Assembly (NCBI GenBank): GCA_029934875.1
Contig: JAOZLK010000164.1
Coordinates: 1 to 8,319 of the forward strand
DNA length: 8,319 nt
Reading direction: 5' to 3'
From: Bacteroidales bacterium
Lineage (GTDB): Bacteria; Bacteroidota; Bacteroidia; Bacteroidales; GCA-2748055
Below, piece by piece: positions 1-6,020 of the stretch; within the stretch, counting starts at the first letter, position 1; each line of letters opens with the position of its first letter. A program made the position numbers and the translations under genes. The notes beneath the pieces are model-generated. The model was not told the DNA's origin, ran no database searches, and saw nothing but the letters and a program-made list of their open reading frames with translations.

Positions 1-469
1 AACAGAAGGGAAAGGCATCTCCCCATCATCGGTCGACAACGCATCGCACCTTCATACCATGCGGCAGTACATCCAGGAAGGTGAGCGTATTCTTTTTGAG
101 ACCGTGCTCAGCGTTGAGGAAAGCAATCATGAAGTCCTGGTTCCTGAAGATCAGTCCAACCTTGATACCCTGAATTATCTGAAAGGCAAGAAGGTCGATC
201 ATGTAAACAAGATGGCTGAGCTGGGAACCATACTGGCCCACCTGGATGGTAGCGTGCCTAATCTGAGGATCAGCATACCCCGCCTGGACGAATACCACCT
301 GGGAGAACTACTCTATTTCTTCGAAAGCGCCTGTGGAATCAGCGGCTACACGCTGGGGATCAATCCATTTAATCAACCCGGGGTGGAAGCCTATAAAAAA
401 AATATGTTTGCCCTCTTAGGCAAACCCGGGTTTGAAGAGGAAACTGCGCAGATCAAGTCGCGCATATAA
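1..469 (+). CDS. pgi: Glucose-6-phosphate isomerase, C-terminal part (5' end outside window)
   Basis: Pgi interconverts glucose-6-phosphate and fructose-6-phosphate in the cytoplasm, in glycolysis and gluconeogenesis. The reading frame is open from base 2 ([18 protein letters not shown]...) and runs 155 residues to a TAA at 467-469, about the last third of a ~445-residue protein. The family signature is clear: [16 protein letters not shown] at about 350-400 resembles the C-terminal PGI pattern (aromatic-N/D-Q-x-G-V-E-x-x-K), whose lysine takes part in ring opening, and it is followed by [13 protein letters not shown]. The exact wording is that of the short Bacillus/Bacteroidota type of Pgi rather than the ~550-residue enterobacterial type. 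The ATG at 59 is an internal methionine ([11 protein letters not shown]), not a start. A hairpin terminator follows 24 nt after the stop. Identification is secure; only the missing N-terminal part cannot be judged. Confidence 0.97.
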   Translation, partial: TEGKGISPSSVDNASHLHTMRQYIQEGERILFETVLSVEESNHEVLVPEDQSNLDTLNYLKGKKVDHVNKMAELGTILAHLDGSVPNLRISIPRLDEYHLGELLYFFESACGISGYTLGINPFNQPGVEAYKKNMFALLGKPGFEEETAQIKSRI

Positions 470-493
470 ACAAAACAAAATACAGGATGTTAG

Positions 494-530
494 AAGAGGG
501 TGTATCCAATGGATCACCCTCTTTTATTTA
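494..530 (+). terminator. Rho-independent terminator after pgi
   Basis: A perfect 9-bp stem, AAGAGGGTG (494-502) with CACCCTCTT (515-523), continues through a one-base bulge (T503) into ATCC/GGAT (504-507 with 511-514), with loop AAT. It is followed directly by a T-rich tail, TTTTATTTA (522-530). It sits 24 nt after the pgi stop, as expected for an intrinsic terminator. It could alternatively act as an attenuator in the leader of the transporter gene that begins at 538. Confidence 0.85.
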
Positions 531-537
531 TGTTTAT

Positions 538-1461
538 ATGAAGGATTATTTCTCCCGGATCAATCCCACAGTTAAAGGGATATCGCTTGCTTTCATGGCT
601 ACCCTGGGAATGGCCAATGTCTACGTGTTCTCCAAAGCGGCCCTACTGGAAGTATCCTATTTTCAATTCCAGTTTTACTGGTTTGGTTTTGCCATAATCT
701 GGATTCTACCTTTCCTTTTCATTACCGGAATAATTAAAAAAATTCCCAAACTCAGCCGCTCCTCAAGAATTACCCTGGTGATTATCGGGATACTGGAACT
801 GGGATCGTCCACCATGATGTTCCTGGCCATTCAACTGGCCGAAAATCCCACCACCATTTCTTTCTTGTCCAACCTCACCCCCATCTTTGTCACCATCCTC
901 GGGATCAGGTTCCTGGATGAGCGTTTTAACGCTGTGGAAGCCATGGGAATTATCCTCACCATTGGGGGAGTCATCCTAATATCATATACGCGTGACACTA
1001 CCATTGCCGAATTTTTTGGGAAAGGCTCAGGTTGGATCCTGGTTTCCTCCATATTTGCATCGGCGAGTATAATCACAGCAAAAAGCCGGATCAAGGATAT
1101 TCACCCGGGGATCCTTACCCTGAACCGGGTTATATTCATCTTTATATTTGGAGTAATATCAATAATCATGCGGCAGGAAAGCTTTCATATTCCTGGCAGT
1201 GCAGCCATGAACATGGCAATCGGCTCACTTCTGGGCCCCTTCCTAACCGGGTTTGCACAGTACTCTGCTCTGCGATTTATAGAAGCTTCCCGAACCATGA
1301 TTATCCAGTCAACCAGGAGCCTTTTCGTATTGGTAGGCTCCATGATCTACCTCTCCATACTGCCTGAAATGCTGCAGGTGATAGGAGGAATAATCACCAT
1401 TGTTGGGGTCATCATCCTTACCTGGGGGAAAATGAGGAACAGGAAAAAGGCAGGAACCTGA
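538..1461 (+). CDS. EamA/DMT-superfamily membrane transporter
   Basis: This is an inner-membrane protein of the drug/metabolite transporter superfamily (EamA, formerly DUF6). Members export or import small metabolites such as amino acids, but the substrate cannot be told from sequence. From ATG 538 the protein has 307 residues, the usual length, with about ten hydrophobic helices in two EamA repeats. Repeat 1 ends in the typical TTISFLSNLTPIFVTILG then FLDERF and GIILTIGGVILI. Repeat 2 ends in RTMIIQSTRSLFVLVGSMIY then GGIITIVGVIIL. A basic tail (KMRNRKKAGT) closes it. An in-frame ATG at 487 would add 17 residues, but that extension is encoded by the pgi terminator hairpin and is not hydrophobic, so 538 is preferred. 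There is no Shine-Dalgarno sequence at either start. No clear promoter was found between the terminator and 538, so read-through or a promoter inside the end of pgi is possible. Its 3' end overlaps the terminator of the convergent hsp20. Confidence 0.9.
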   Translation: MKDYFSRINPTVKGISLAFMATLGMANVYVFSKAALLEVSYFQFQFYWFGFAIIWILPFLFITGIIKKIPKLSRSSRITLVIIGILELGSSTMMFLAIQLAENPTTISFLSNLTPIFVTILGIRFLDERFNAVEAMGIILTIGGVILISYTRDTTIAEFFGKGSGWILVSSIFASASIITAKSRIKDIHPGILTLNRVIFIFIFGVISIIMRQESFHIPGSAAMNMAIGSLLGPFLTGFAQYSALRFIEASRTMIIQSTRSLFVLVGSMIYLSILPEMLQVIGGIITIVGVIILTWGKMRNRKKAGT

Positions 1462-1474
1462 TTGGCTCCTGCCT
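1444..1474 (-). terminator. Rho-independent terminator of hsp20, inside the 3' end of the transporter gene
   Basis: AGGCAGGA (1448-1455) pairs perfectly with TCCTGCCT (1467-1474), with an inner CC/GG pair (1457-1458 with 1464-1465). Read on the - strand, the stem runs into TTTTT (1448-1444). This places an intrinsic terminator 33 nt after the hsp20 stop. On the + strand the stem is followed by AAACTC, so termination of the transporter transcript by the same hairpin would be weaker. Confidence 0.75.
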
Positions 1475-1506
1475 AAACTCAACTAAACTTCCAACACCAA
1501 ACTATC

Positions 1507-1965
1507 TTACTTTTTACTTTTAGTGCTTGCCTTTTGACTTTCAACTTCGATCTGCCTGTGAGCATTCTGAACAACTTCAGCTCTTTTGGGAAGCTCGATG
1601 GTGAGTATCCCGGAATCATGATTAGCCCTGATATTTTCAATATCGATTGTATCGGGTAACTGGAAACTCCTTTTAAAAGTACTGTAGCTAAATTCTTTAC
1701 GCAGGTATTTTCTTTCTACCTCTTCCTTCTTCTCACTCTGCTTTGTTGAAATGGTGAGAAAATCGCTCTCAAGGTCGATTTTGAAATCTTCCTGGCTAAG
1801 ACCGGGAGCAGCCACCTCAATGCTGAAGTGCGTTTCATCTTCAATTACGTTTACAGCAGGTGAGGTACTATTCTTCGTGGCAGGTGTGTACCCCTTGAAG
1901 AATTTGTCATTAAAAAAATCATCCCAGTTTGCGGGAACAAAATTTCTGTTGATTCTTGCTATCAT
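1507..1965 (-). CDS. Small heat shock protein, Hsp20/alpha-crystallin family
   Basis: This is an ATP-independent cytoplasmic holdase that binds unfolding proteins and keeps them refoldable by DnaK/ClpB-type chaperones. The 152-residue product has a short N-terminal arm (MIARINRNFVPANWDDFFND). An alpha-crystallin domain follows at about 34-128, with VNVIEDETHFSIEVAAPGLSQEDF and the conserved GILTIELPK (119-127). The C-terminal tail holds an R-x-I-x-V motif (RQIEV, 137-141) of the kind that docks onto neighbouring subunits in the oligomer, and a lysine-rich end. An in-frame ATG lies 57 bases upstream at 2022. The start at 1965 is chosen because AGGAGG lies 7 nt before it, and because family members begin with this NFVP..DDFF-like arm. 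The gene is monocistronic, between two terminators. Heat or stress control is likely from the family, but no sigma-32-like promoter or CIRCE element was seen. Confidence 0.96.
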   Translation of the reverse strand: MIARINRNFVPANWDDFFNDKFFKGYTPATKNSTSPAVNVIEDETHFSIEVAAPGLSQEDFKIDLESDFLTISTKQSEKKEEVERKYLRKEFSYSTFKRSFQLPDTIDIENIRANHDSGILTIELPKRAEVVQNAHRQIEVESQKASTKSKK

Positions 1966-1972
1966 TTTCTTT

Positions 1973-1978
1973 CCTCCT
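1973..1978 (-). promoter_or_regulatory. Strong Shine-Dalgarno sequence of hsp20
   Basis: On the - strand TAGGAGGAAAG precedes the ATG at 1965 with a 7-nt gap. It fixes the start of hsp20. None of the other start codons in this window has a comparable site. Confidence 0.85.
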
Positions 1979-2043
1979 ATTGATCGGTTATTTTGCTTAA
2001 AATTTCGCAATCCATAGGGCAAAGCATATGCCAGTCATGAAAC

Positions 2044-2087
2044 CATGTCATTTTGTCTCGTTTATAAAAAAAATACATGTCATTTTG
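2044..2087. repeat. Direct repeat CATGTCATTTTG upstream of hsp20
   Basis: The 12-mer CATGTCATTTTG occurs exactly at 2044-2055 and again at 2076-2087, 32 nt apart start to start, or about three helical turns. A looser copy (9 of 12 bases) is at 2107-2118, a further 31 nt on. The second copy overlaps the inverted repeat at 2073-2095. Whether these bind a regulator of hsp20 is unknown. Confidence 0.5.
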
Positions 2088-2095
2088 ACATGTAT
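2066..2095 (-). terminator. AT-rich Rho-independent terminator of the thioesterase-lyase operon
   Basis: ATACATGTCA (2073-2082) and TGACATGTAT (2086-2095) form a perfect 10-bp inverted repeat around a 3-nt loop. Read on the - strand it is followed at once by a run of eight T (2073-2066). It lies 52 nt past the stop of the lyase gene, so it fits an intrinsic terminator. It also lies about 110-130 nt upstream of hsp20, and a dyad of this kind could serve as an operator, so the two readings are not mutually exclusive. Confidence 0.7.
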
Positions 2096-2147
2096 GGATA
2101 TTTTAACATGCCATTCCGGAAGGTGAATGATGATCAGGGAGTATTCT

Positions 2148-3323
2148 TCAGCCCTTTGCCACAGCATTTGCCAGCTGCTCTAATCCCTTGCCCAGGACCT
2201 CCCTGGTAGTGGCAATATTCATGCGTTGATGATTGGCCCCTCCAGGACCAAACATGGGACCATCATTCATTCCCAGGCCTGCCTCTTCAATAATAAATTG
2301 CTTCAATTCCGAATCATCCTTTCCAAGAAATGCAAGATCAATCCAAACCAGGTATGTGGCCTCCAGTGGAGAGACTACAGCCCCGGGAAGGATCTTAGCC
2401 ATAAACTGAGTCAGCATCTGATAGTTTTGTTCCAGGTAGGAAATCAATTGTCGGAGCCAGTCTTCCCCATGATTATAAGCCGCTTCAAAGGCTACCTGGC
2501 CAAAGAGGCATCCTCCACCAACATGCACTGCATCCAGAATGCGCTCATAGCCCTTTTTCAGGCTGGGATTGGTGGCAATTACCACAGATGTATAGAGCCC
2601 TGCAAGGTTGAATGTTTTACTTGGAGCCATGCAGGTAAAAGTCAGATCAGCAGCCTCCTTCCCCAGGGATGCAAAAGGAATGTGTTTGTTTCCAAACAGC
2701 AGAAGGTCGGAGTGAATTTCATCACTGATCACCAGCACCTGATACTTCACCACAAGGGCAGCAAGTTGTTTAAGCTCCGCCTCCGACCAAACCCTGCCTA
2801 CCGGATTATGCGGATTGCAAAGGAAGAAAATCTTCACTCCCTTCCTGAACTCCTCCTCCAGGTGATCAAAATCAATCTCATAGCGCCCCTCATGCTCAAT
2901 CAACTGGTTATAAACCAATTCCCTCTTGTGATTGGTCACCGCCTTAAAAAAGGGGAAATAGACCGGTGGCTGTACCAGGATCCGGTCTCCCGGAGAACTA
3001 AACTCCATAACAATCATATTCAAGGCCGGCACGATTCCGGGGCTAAAGCTGAATGCATCGGGATTTACTTCCCAACCATGTCTCCGGCCTATCCAGTTGG
3101 CAGCGGCCTCAAAAAATCTTCTTGAACGATAGGTGTATCCATATACAGGGTGAGCAGCACGCTCAGCAATCGCCTCCCGGATAAAGTCAGGAACTTCAAA
3201 ATCCATATCAGCAACCCACATGGGAAGCAAATCCTCTTTGCCGAAAATTATTCCATTGAGATCGTATTTAACAGAATCGCTGCCTTTGCGCTCAATATAC
3301 TTATCAAAATCGTATTGCATCAT
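2148..3323 (-). CDS. MalY/PatB-family PLP-dependent C-S beta-lyase or aminotransferase
   Basis: This is a cytoplasmic fold-type I PLP enzyme. MalY/PatB proteins cleave cystathionine and related thioethers to a thiol, pyruvate and ammonia, and some act as aminotransferases. The product has 391 residues, the family's usual length. It opens with YDFDKYIERKGSDSVKYDL and LLPMWVADMDFEVP, which is characteristic of MalY/PatB. Visible motifs are YGYT (61-64), CNPHNPVGR (169-177), SDEIHSD (200-206), the Schiff-base lysine in APSKTFN (K236), and the substrate-carboxylate arginine in RMNIAT (R367). The start is one of two adjacent ATGs (3323 or 3320), preceded by a weak AGAAAG. The stop of the thioesterase gene is only 4 nt upstream, so the two are surely cotranscribed and perhaps translationally coupled. 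A longer reading from 3377 would overlap that gene and adds nothing family-like. Exact substrate is uncertain. Confidence 0.92.
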   Translation of the reverse strand: MMQYDFDKYIERKGSDSVKYDLNGIIFGKEDLLPMWVADMDFEVPDFIREAIAERAAHPVYGYTYRSRRFFEAAANWIGRRHGWEVNPDAFSFSPGIVPALNMIVMEFSSPGDRILVQPPVYFPFFKAVTNHKRELVYNQLIEHEGRYEIDFDHLEEEFRKGVKIFFLCNPHNPVGRVWSEAELKQLAALVVKYQVLVISDEIHSDLLLFGNKHIPFASLGKEAADLTFTCMAPSKTFNLAGLYTSVVIATNPSLKKGYERILDAVHVGGGCLFGQVAFEAAYNHGEDWLRQLISYLEQNYQMLTQFMAKILPGAVVSPLEATYLVWIDLAFLGKDDSELKQFIIEEAGLGMNDGPMFGPGGANHQRMNIATTREVLGKGLEQLANAVAKG

Positions 3324-3327
3324 CTTT

Positions 3328-3801
3328 CTAGTTGTAAAAAGCATCCTTCCCGGGATAATGAAATTCAGTAAGCGCACGCTCTTTTGGAAACAGGAAATAG
3401 TCTGCTGTTCCTTCCGAACACAACTTCCCCTCCCCGTCCATCAGCTCCACCTTGATGGTCGCAATGCTCCTTCGCACCTCCACCAGCCTGGCCCGAAGTG
3501 AGATCCCCCCACGGGAAATATGTACCGGTTCTTTATACCGGGTATTCAAGCGGAAGGTCACGCCCGATGTATCCAGCTTGACCAGTACCACCCAGCTAGC
3601 TATTTCATCGATCATGGTCGCCTGTATTCCTCCATGGAGGATATCATGGAAACCCTCGAAATCATTCCCCGGGGTCCACTTACACAGTATCTCCTCACCA
3701 TCTTCAAAAAACTCCATCTTCAGTCCGATGGGATTGGTGGGGCTGCATCCAAAACAGTTATAACCCTCTTTAATTGCGTAAGGATTCTTCAGTTTGATCA
3801 T
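3328..3801 (-). CDS. PaaI-like hotdog-fold thioesterase
   Basis: This is a cytoplasmic acyl-CoA or acyl-thioester hydrolase of the PaaI/4HBT hotdog superfamily; the acyl group is not predictable. The 157-residue protein carries the hotdog helix signature HGGIQATMIDEIASW (56-70), in which the HGG loop and the acidic D65/E66 correspond to the region that activates water. Upstream is a CFGC pair (C16, C19) followed by NPIGLKMEF, a common N-terminal feature of bacterial PaaI-like proteins. The strands VTFRLNTRYKEPV and LRARLVEVRRSIATIKVEL complete the single domain. It is the first gene of a two-gene operon with the PLP lyase and is divergent from ksgA across 57 nt. There is no Shine-Dalgarno sequence. 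A TANNTTTG element lies upstream at 3823-3830. The link between thioester hydrolysis and C-S lyase activity is not clear from sequence. Confidence 0.9.
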   Translation of the reverse strand: MIKLKNPYAIKEGYNCFGCSPTNPIGLKMEFFEDGEEILCKWTPGNDFEGFHDILHGGIQATMIDEIASWVVLVKLDTSGVTFRLNTRYKEPVHISRGGISLRARLVEVRRSIATIKVELMDGEGKLCSEGTADYFLFPKERALTEFHYPGKDAFYN

Positions 3802-3822
3802 CTCAATAATTTTTTAAAGTTC

Positions 3823-3830
3823 CAAAAATA
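3823..3830 (-). promoter_or_regulatory. Candidate -7 promoter element of the thioesterase-lyase operon
   Basis: On the - strand TATTTTTG matches the Bacteroidota -7 consensus TANNTTTG exactly and lies 21 nt upstream of the ATG at 3801. That would give a short leader of about 15 nt. No clear TTTG is present at the -33 position. Confidence 0.4.
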
Positions 3831-3842
3831 CCTAAATCCTTT

Positions 3843-3850
3843 TAACTTTG
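3843..3850 (+). promoter_or_regulatory. Candidate -7 promoter element of ksgA-mgtE
   Basis: TAACTTTG matches TANNTTTG exactly and lies 8 nt before the ksgA ATG, which would imply a very short leader or an almost leaderless mRNA. The -33 position lacks an obvious TTTG. The element is 12 nt from the opposing one at 3823-3830, so the two promoters would be back to back. Confidence 0.4.
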
Positions 3851-3858
3851 AGTAATTC

Positions 3859-4626
3859 ATGGTAAGACCAAAAAAACATCTCGGGCAGCATTTCCTCACC
3901 GATCCCTCCATCGCCAGGAGAATTGTAGATTCTTTGAATACGGAACCAGGAGAAGTGGTCATTGAAGTTGGGCCGGGAACCGGCGTATTAACCGAATGGA
4001 TTCTGGAGAAGGACCTGCACTTTTTTCCCGTGGAAATAGACAGCGAATCGGTGGAGCATTTAATTAGCCGATGGCCCTCACTTGAAGGAACACTTGTTAA
4101 TGGGGACTTTCTACTATTGGACCTGAGCCAGTTCCCTGGAGACAAACTACACATCCTGGGTAATTTTCCCTACAACATATCAAGCCAGATTTTTTTTAAG
4201 GTTCTTGAGAACAGGAAGCGTGTGGAATCGGTGGTTTGCATGCTTCAGAAGGAGGTGGCTGAAAGGATTTGCTCGCCTCATGGATCTAAAAAATACGGAA
4301 TACTCAGTGTTCTCTTACAGGCTTATTTCAAGGTTGAATACCTCTTCTCTGTAAAACCGGGGTCGTTTCACCCGCCTCCGAAGGTAAACTCCGGGGTTAT
4401 CCGCCTGGAAAGAAATACCCGAAGTTCGCTGCCCTGTGATGAAGTGCTCTTTCACAGGGTCGTAAAAGCAGTTTTCAATCATCGCAGGAAAATGATCAGA
4501 AACTCCATCCAATCTATTTTACTAAATTTGGACCGCCAACACGAATTACTTTCAAAAAGACCTGAACAACTGGATGTTGAACAGTTCATCGAATTAACCA
4601 GCTGGGTGGAATCGCAAGACGGATAA
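3859..4626 (+). CDS. rsmA/ksgA: 16S rRNA (adenine1518-N6/adenine1519-N6)-dimethyltransferase
   Basis: KsgA uses S-adenosylmethionine to dimethylate two adjacent adenines in the 3' terminal hairpin of 16S rRNA, a late checkpoint of 30S assembly. Loss gives kasugamycin resistance in known bacteria. The 255 residues show all family motifs in order. These are KKHLGQHFL (5-13), the SAM loop EVGPGTG (36-42) with acidic E59, NGDFLLLD (81-88), the catalytic NFPYNIS (102-108), FHPPPKV (170-176) and the C-terminal NHRRKMIRNS (207-216). The start ATG at 3859 gives MVRPKKHLGQHF, as expected for the family, though it has no Shine-Dalgarno sequence. mgtE follows 26 nt after the stop with no terminator between them, so the pair is likely an operon. 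The size and motifs leave no real alternative. Confidence 0.98.
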   Translation: MVRPKKHLGQHFLTDPSIARRIVDSLNTEPGEVVIEVGPGTGVLTEWILEKDLHFFPVEIDSESVEHLISRWPSLEGTLVNGDFLLLDLSQFPGDKLHILGNFPYNISSQIFFKVLENRKRVESVVCMLQKEVAERICSPHGSKKYGILSVLLQAYFKVEYLFSVKPGSFHPPPKVNSGVIRLERNTRSSLPCDEVLFHRVVKAVFNHRRKMIRNSIQSILLNLDRQHELLSKRPEQLDVEQFIELTSWVESQDG

Positions 4627-4652
4627 CATGACCCGCTTAAACCGGAATAGTT

Positions 4653-6014
4653 ATGAGCCAAAAACTTACCCGCGAATATCTGAATGAAATACTTGAGGCC
4701 ATCAAAATCAGGGATGATGATGCTTCACAGCTCATGCTTGAATCACTTCACCCTGCCGATATTGCGGAGATTTATGATGAACTAAGTATCGAAGAGGCTA
4801 CCTACCTGTACATGCTGCTCGATCCGGAGAAGGCATCTGATGTATTGGTGGAACTGGAGGAGAATGACCGGGAGAAATTCCTGAATTCCCTCCCTTCTGA
4901 AGTAATCGCCAGTCAGTTTATCGATCACATGGAATCGGACGATGCAGCCGATGTGATTGGCGACCTTGATGAAGAGAAAAAACAGGAGGTCCTGCTCCAT
5001 ATCGATGACGTGGAACAGGCCGGAGATATTGTAGACCTGCTTGGCTATAATGAGGATACTGCCGGGGGACTAATGGCCAAGGAGTTGATTCGTGTCAACG
5101 AAAACTGGGGTGTTGCTACCTGCATCAGGGAAATGCGGAAACAGGCTGAGGACCTGGATGAAATCTACTACATATACGTAGTGAACAACGAAAATCTACT
5201 GATTGGAATCCTCTCACTCAAGGCCCTGCTCCTGGCAAGCGCCTCCACCAAGGTGCATGACATTTACAGCGATGACATCCGGTCTGTGCAGACAGAGGCC
5301 AGTTCAGAAGCAGTTGCTCAAATCATGGAGAAGTATGACCTGGTTGTACTCCCGGTAACTGACTCAATCGGAAGGCTTGTGGGGAGAATCACAATCGATG
5401 ATGTGGTTGATGTCATCCGGGAAGAGGCAGAAAGGGACTACCAGCTCGCATCTGGTATTACGGCAGATGTGGAAACCACCGACTCGCCTGCAAGGCTCTC
5501 CAGGGCCAGGCTTCCATGGCTGATCATAGGGCTCCTGGGGGGAATTATCGTGGCGGCGGTTATTGGCCGCTTCGAAAATGACATCCAGATTAATCCAGAA
5601 ATGGCATTCTTCATCCCCTTGATTGCTGCCATGGCGGGAAATGTGGGTATACAATCCTCGGCAATCATTGTCCAGGGCATTGCAAGTAACAGCCTTGGCC
5701 TGGAAAGTACCGCAAAGAAACTGAGCAAAGAGTTCCTTGTTGCCCTGCTCAATGGGCTGATCCTTTCCGGTTTACTATTTCTTTACAATTTTTTCTTCAG
5801 CGATAACCTGGCTCTCACCTTCACGGTGAGCGCATCACTTTTTGTGGTAATCATCTTTGCGGCCCTGTTTGGCACCTTGATTCCCCTTTTGCTGAACCGC
5901 GTAAAGATAGACCCGGCCCTGGCTACAGGGCCCTTTATCACCACCATGAACGATATCATGGGGCTGTTTATCTATTTCCTGATGGGTAGAATTCTGTACG
6001 GAATATTCATTTGA
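4653..6014 (+). CDS. mgtE: MgtE-type magnesium transporter
   Basis: MgtE is a homodimeric inner-membrane Mg2+ channel gated by its own cytosolic Mg2+ sensor. The 453-residue protein has the full architecture. An N-terminal MgtE-N helical domain covers about 1-130, with HPADIAEIYDEL and MESDDAADVIGDL. A CBS pair covers about 135-260, starting at EDTAGGLM and including VLPVTDSIGRLVGRITIDDVVDVI. Five membrane helices lie from about 287 to 453. NPEMAFFIPLIAAMAGNVGIQSS (315-337) is the conserved TM2 stretch, and ITTMNDIMGLFIYF (429-442) carries D434, equivalent to the pore aspartate known from Thermus MgtE. It follows ksgA closely, probably as the second gene of an operon, with only a weak GGAAT before the start. 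No Mg2+ riboswitch could fit in the 26-nt gap. It ends 6 nt from the convergent permease gene, and no intrinsic terminator is visible. Confidence 0.97.
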   Translation: MSQKLTREYLNEILEAIKIRDDDASQLMLESLHPADIAEIYDELSIEEATYLYMLLDPEKASDVLVELEENDREKFLNSLPSEVIASQFIDHMESDDAADVIGDLDEEKKQEVLLHIDDVEQAGDIVDLLGYNEDTAGGLMAKELIRVNENWGVATCIREMRKQAEDLDEIYYIYVVNNENLLIGILSLKALLLASASTKVHDIYSDDIRSVQTEASSEAVAQIMEKYDLVVLPVTDSIGRLVGRITIDDVVDVIREEAERDYQLASGITADVETTDSPARLSRARLPWLIIGLLGGIIVAAVIGRFENDIQINPEMAFFIPLIAAMAGNVGIQSSAIIVQGIASNSLGLESTAKKLSKEFLVALLNGLILSGLLFLYNFFFSDNLALTFTVSASLFVVIIFAALFGTLIPLLLNRVKIDPALATGPFITTMNDIMGLFIYFLMGRILYGIFI

Positions 6015-6020
6015 AAGGAA

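Noticed and set aside
26..298. 90-codon open frame on the - strand
   Set aside because: It is the complementary shadow of the conserved pgi coding sequence.
403..410. TATGTTTG, an exact -7 type element inside the end of pgi
   Set aside because: It encodes part of the conserved NMFALL stretch and has no -33 element, and the pgi terminator lies downstream. It is likely chance, although it could in principle feed the transporter.
2226..3125. 299-codon open frame on the + strand
   Set aside because: It lies wholly antisense to the PLP lyase gene, its translation shows no family motif, and the opposite strand has all catalytic residues in place.
4162..4182. NFPYNIS instead of NLPYNIS in the KsgA catalytic motif
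   Set aside because: The phenylalanine variant still keeps N, P and Y and is familiar in Bacteroidota KsgA; it is not a defect.
4627..4652. Possible Mg2+ riboswitch before mgtE
   Set aside because: The 26-nt gap is too short and shows no stable fold.
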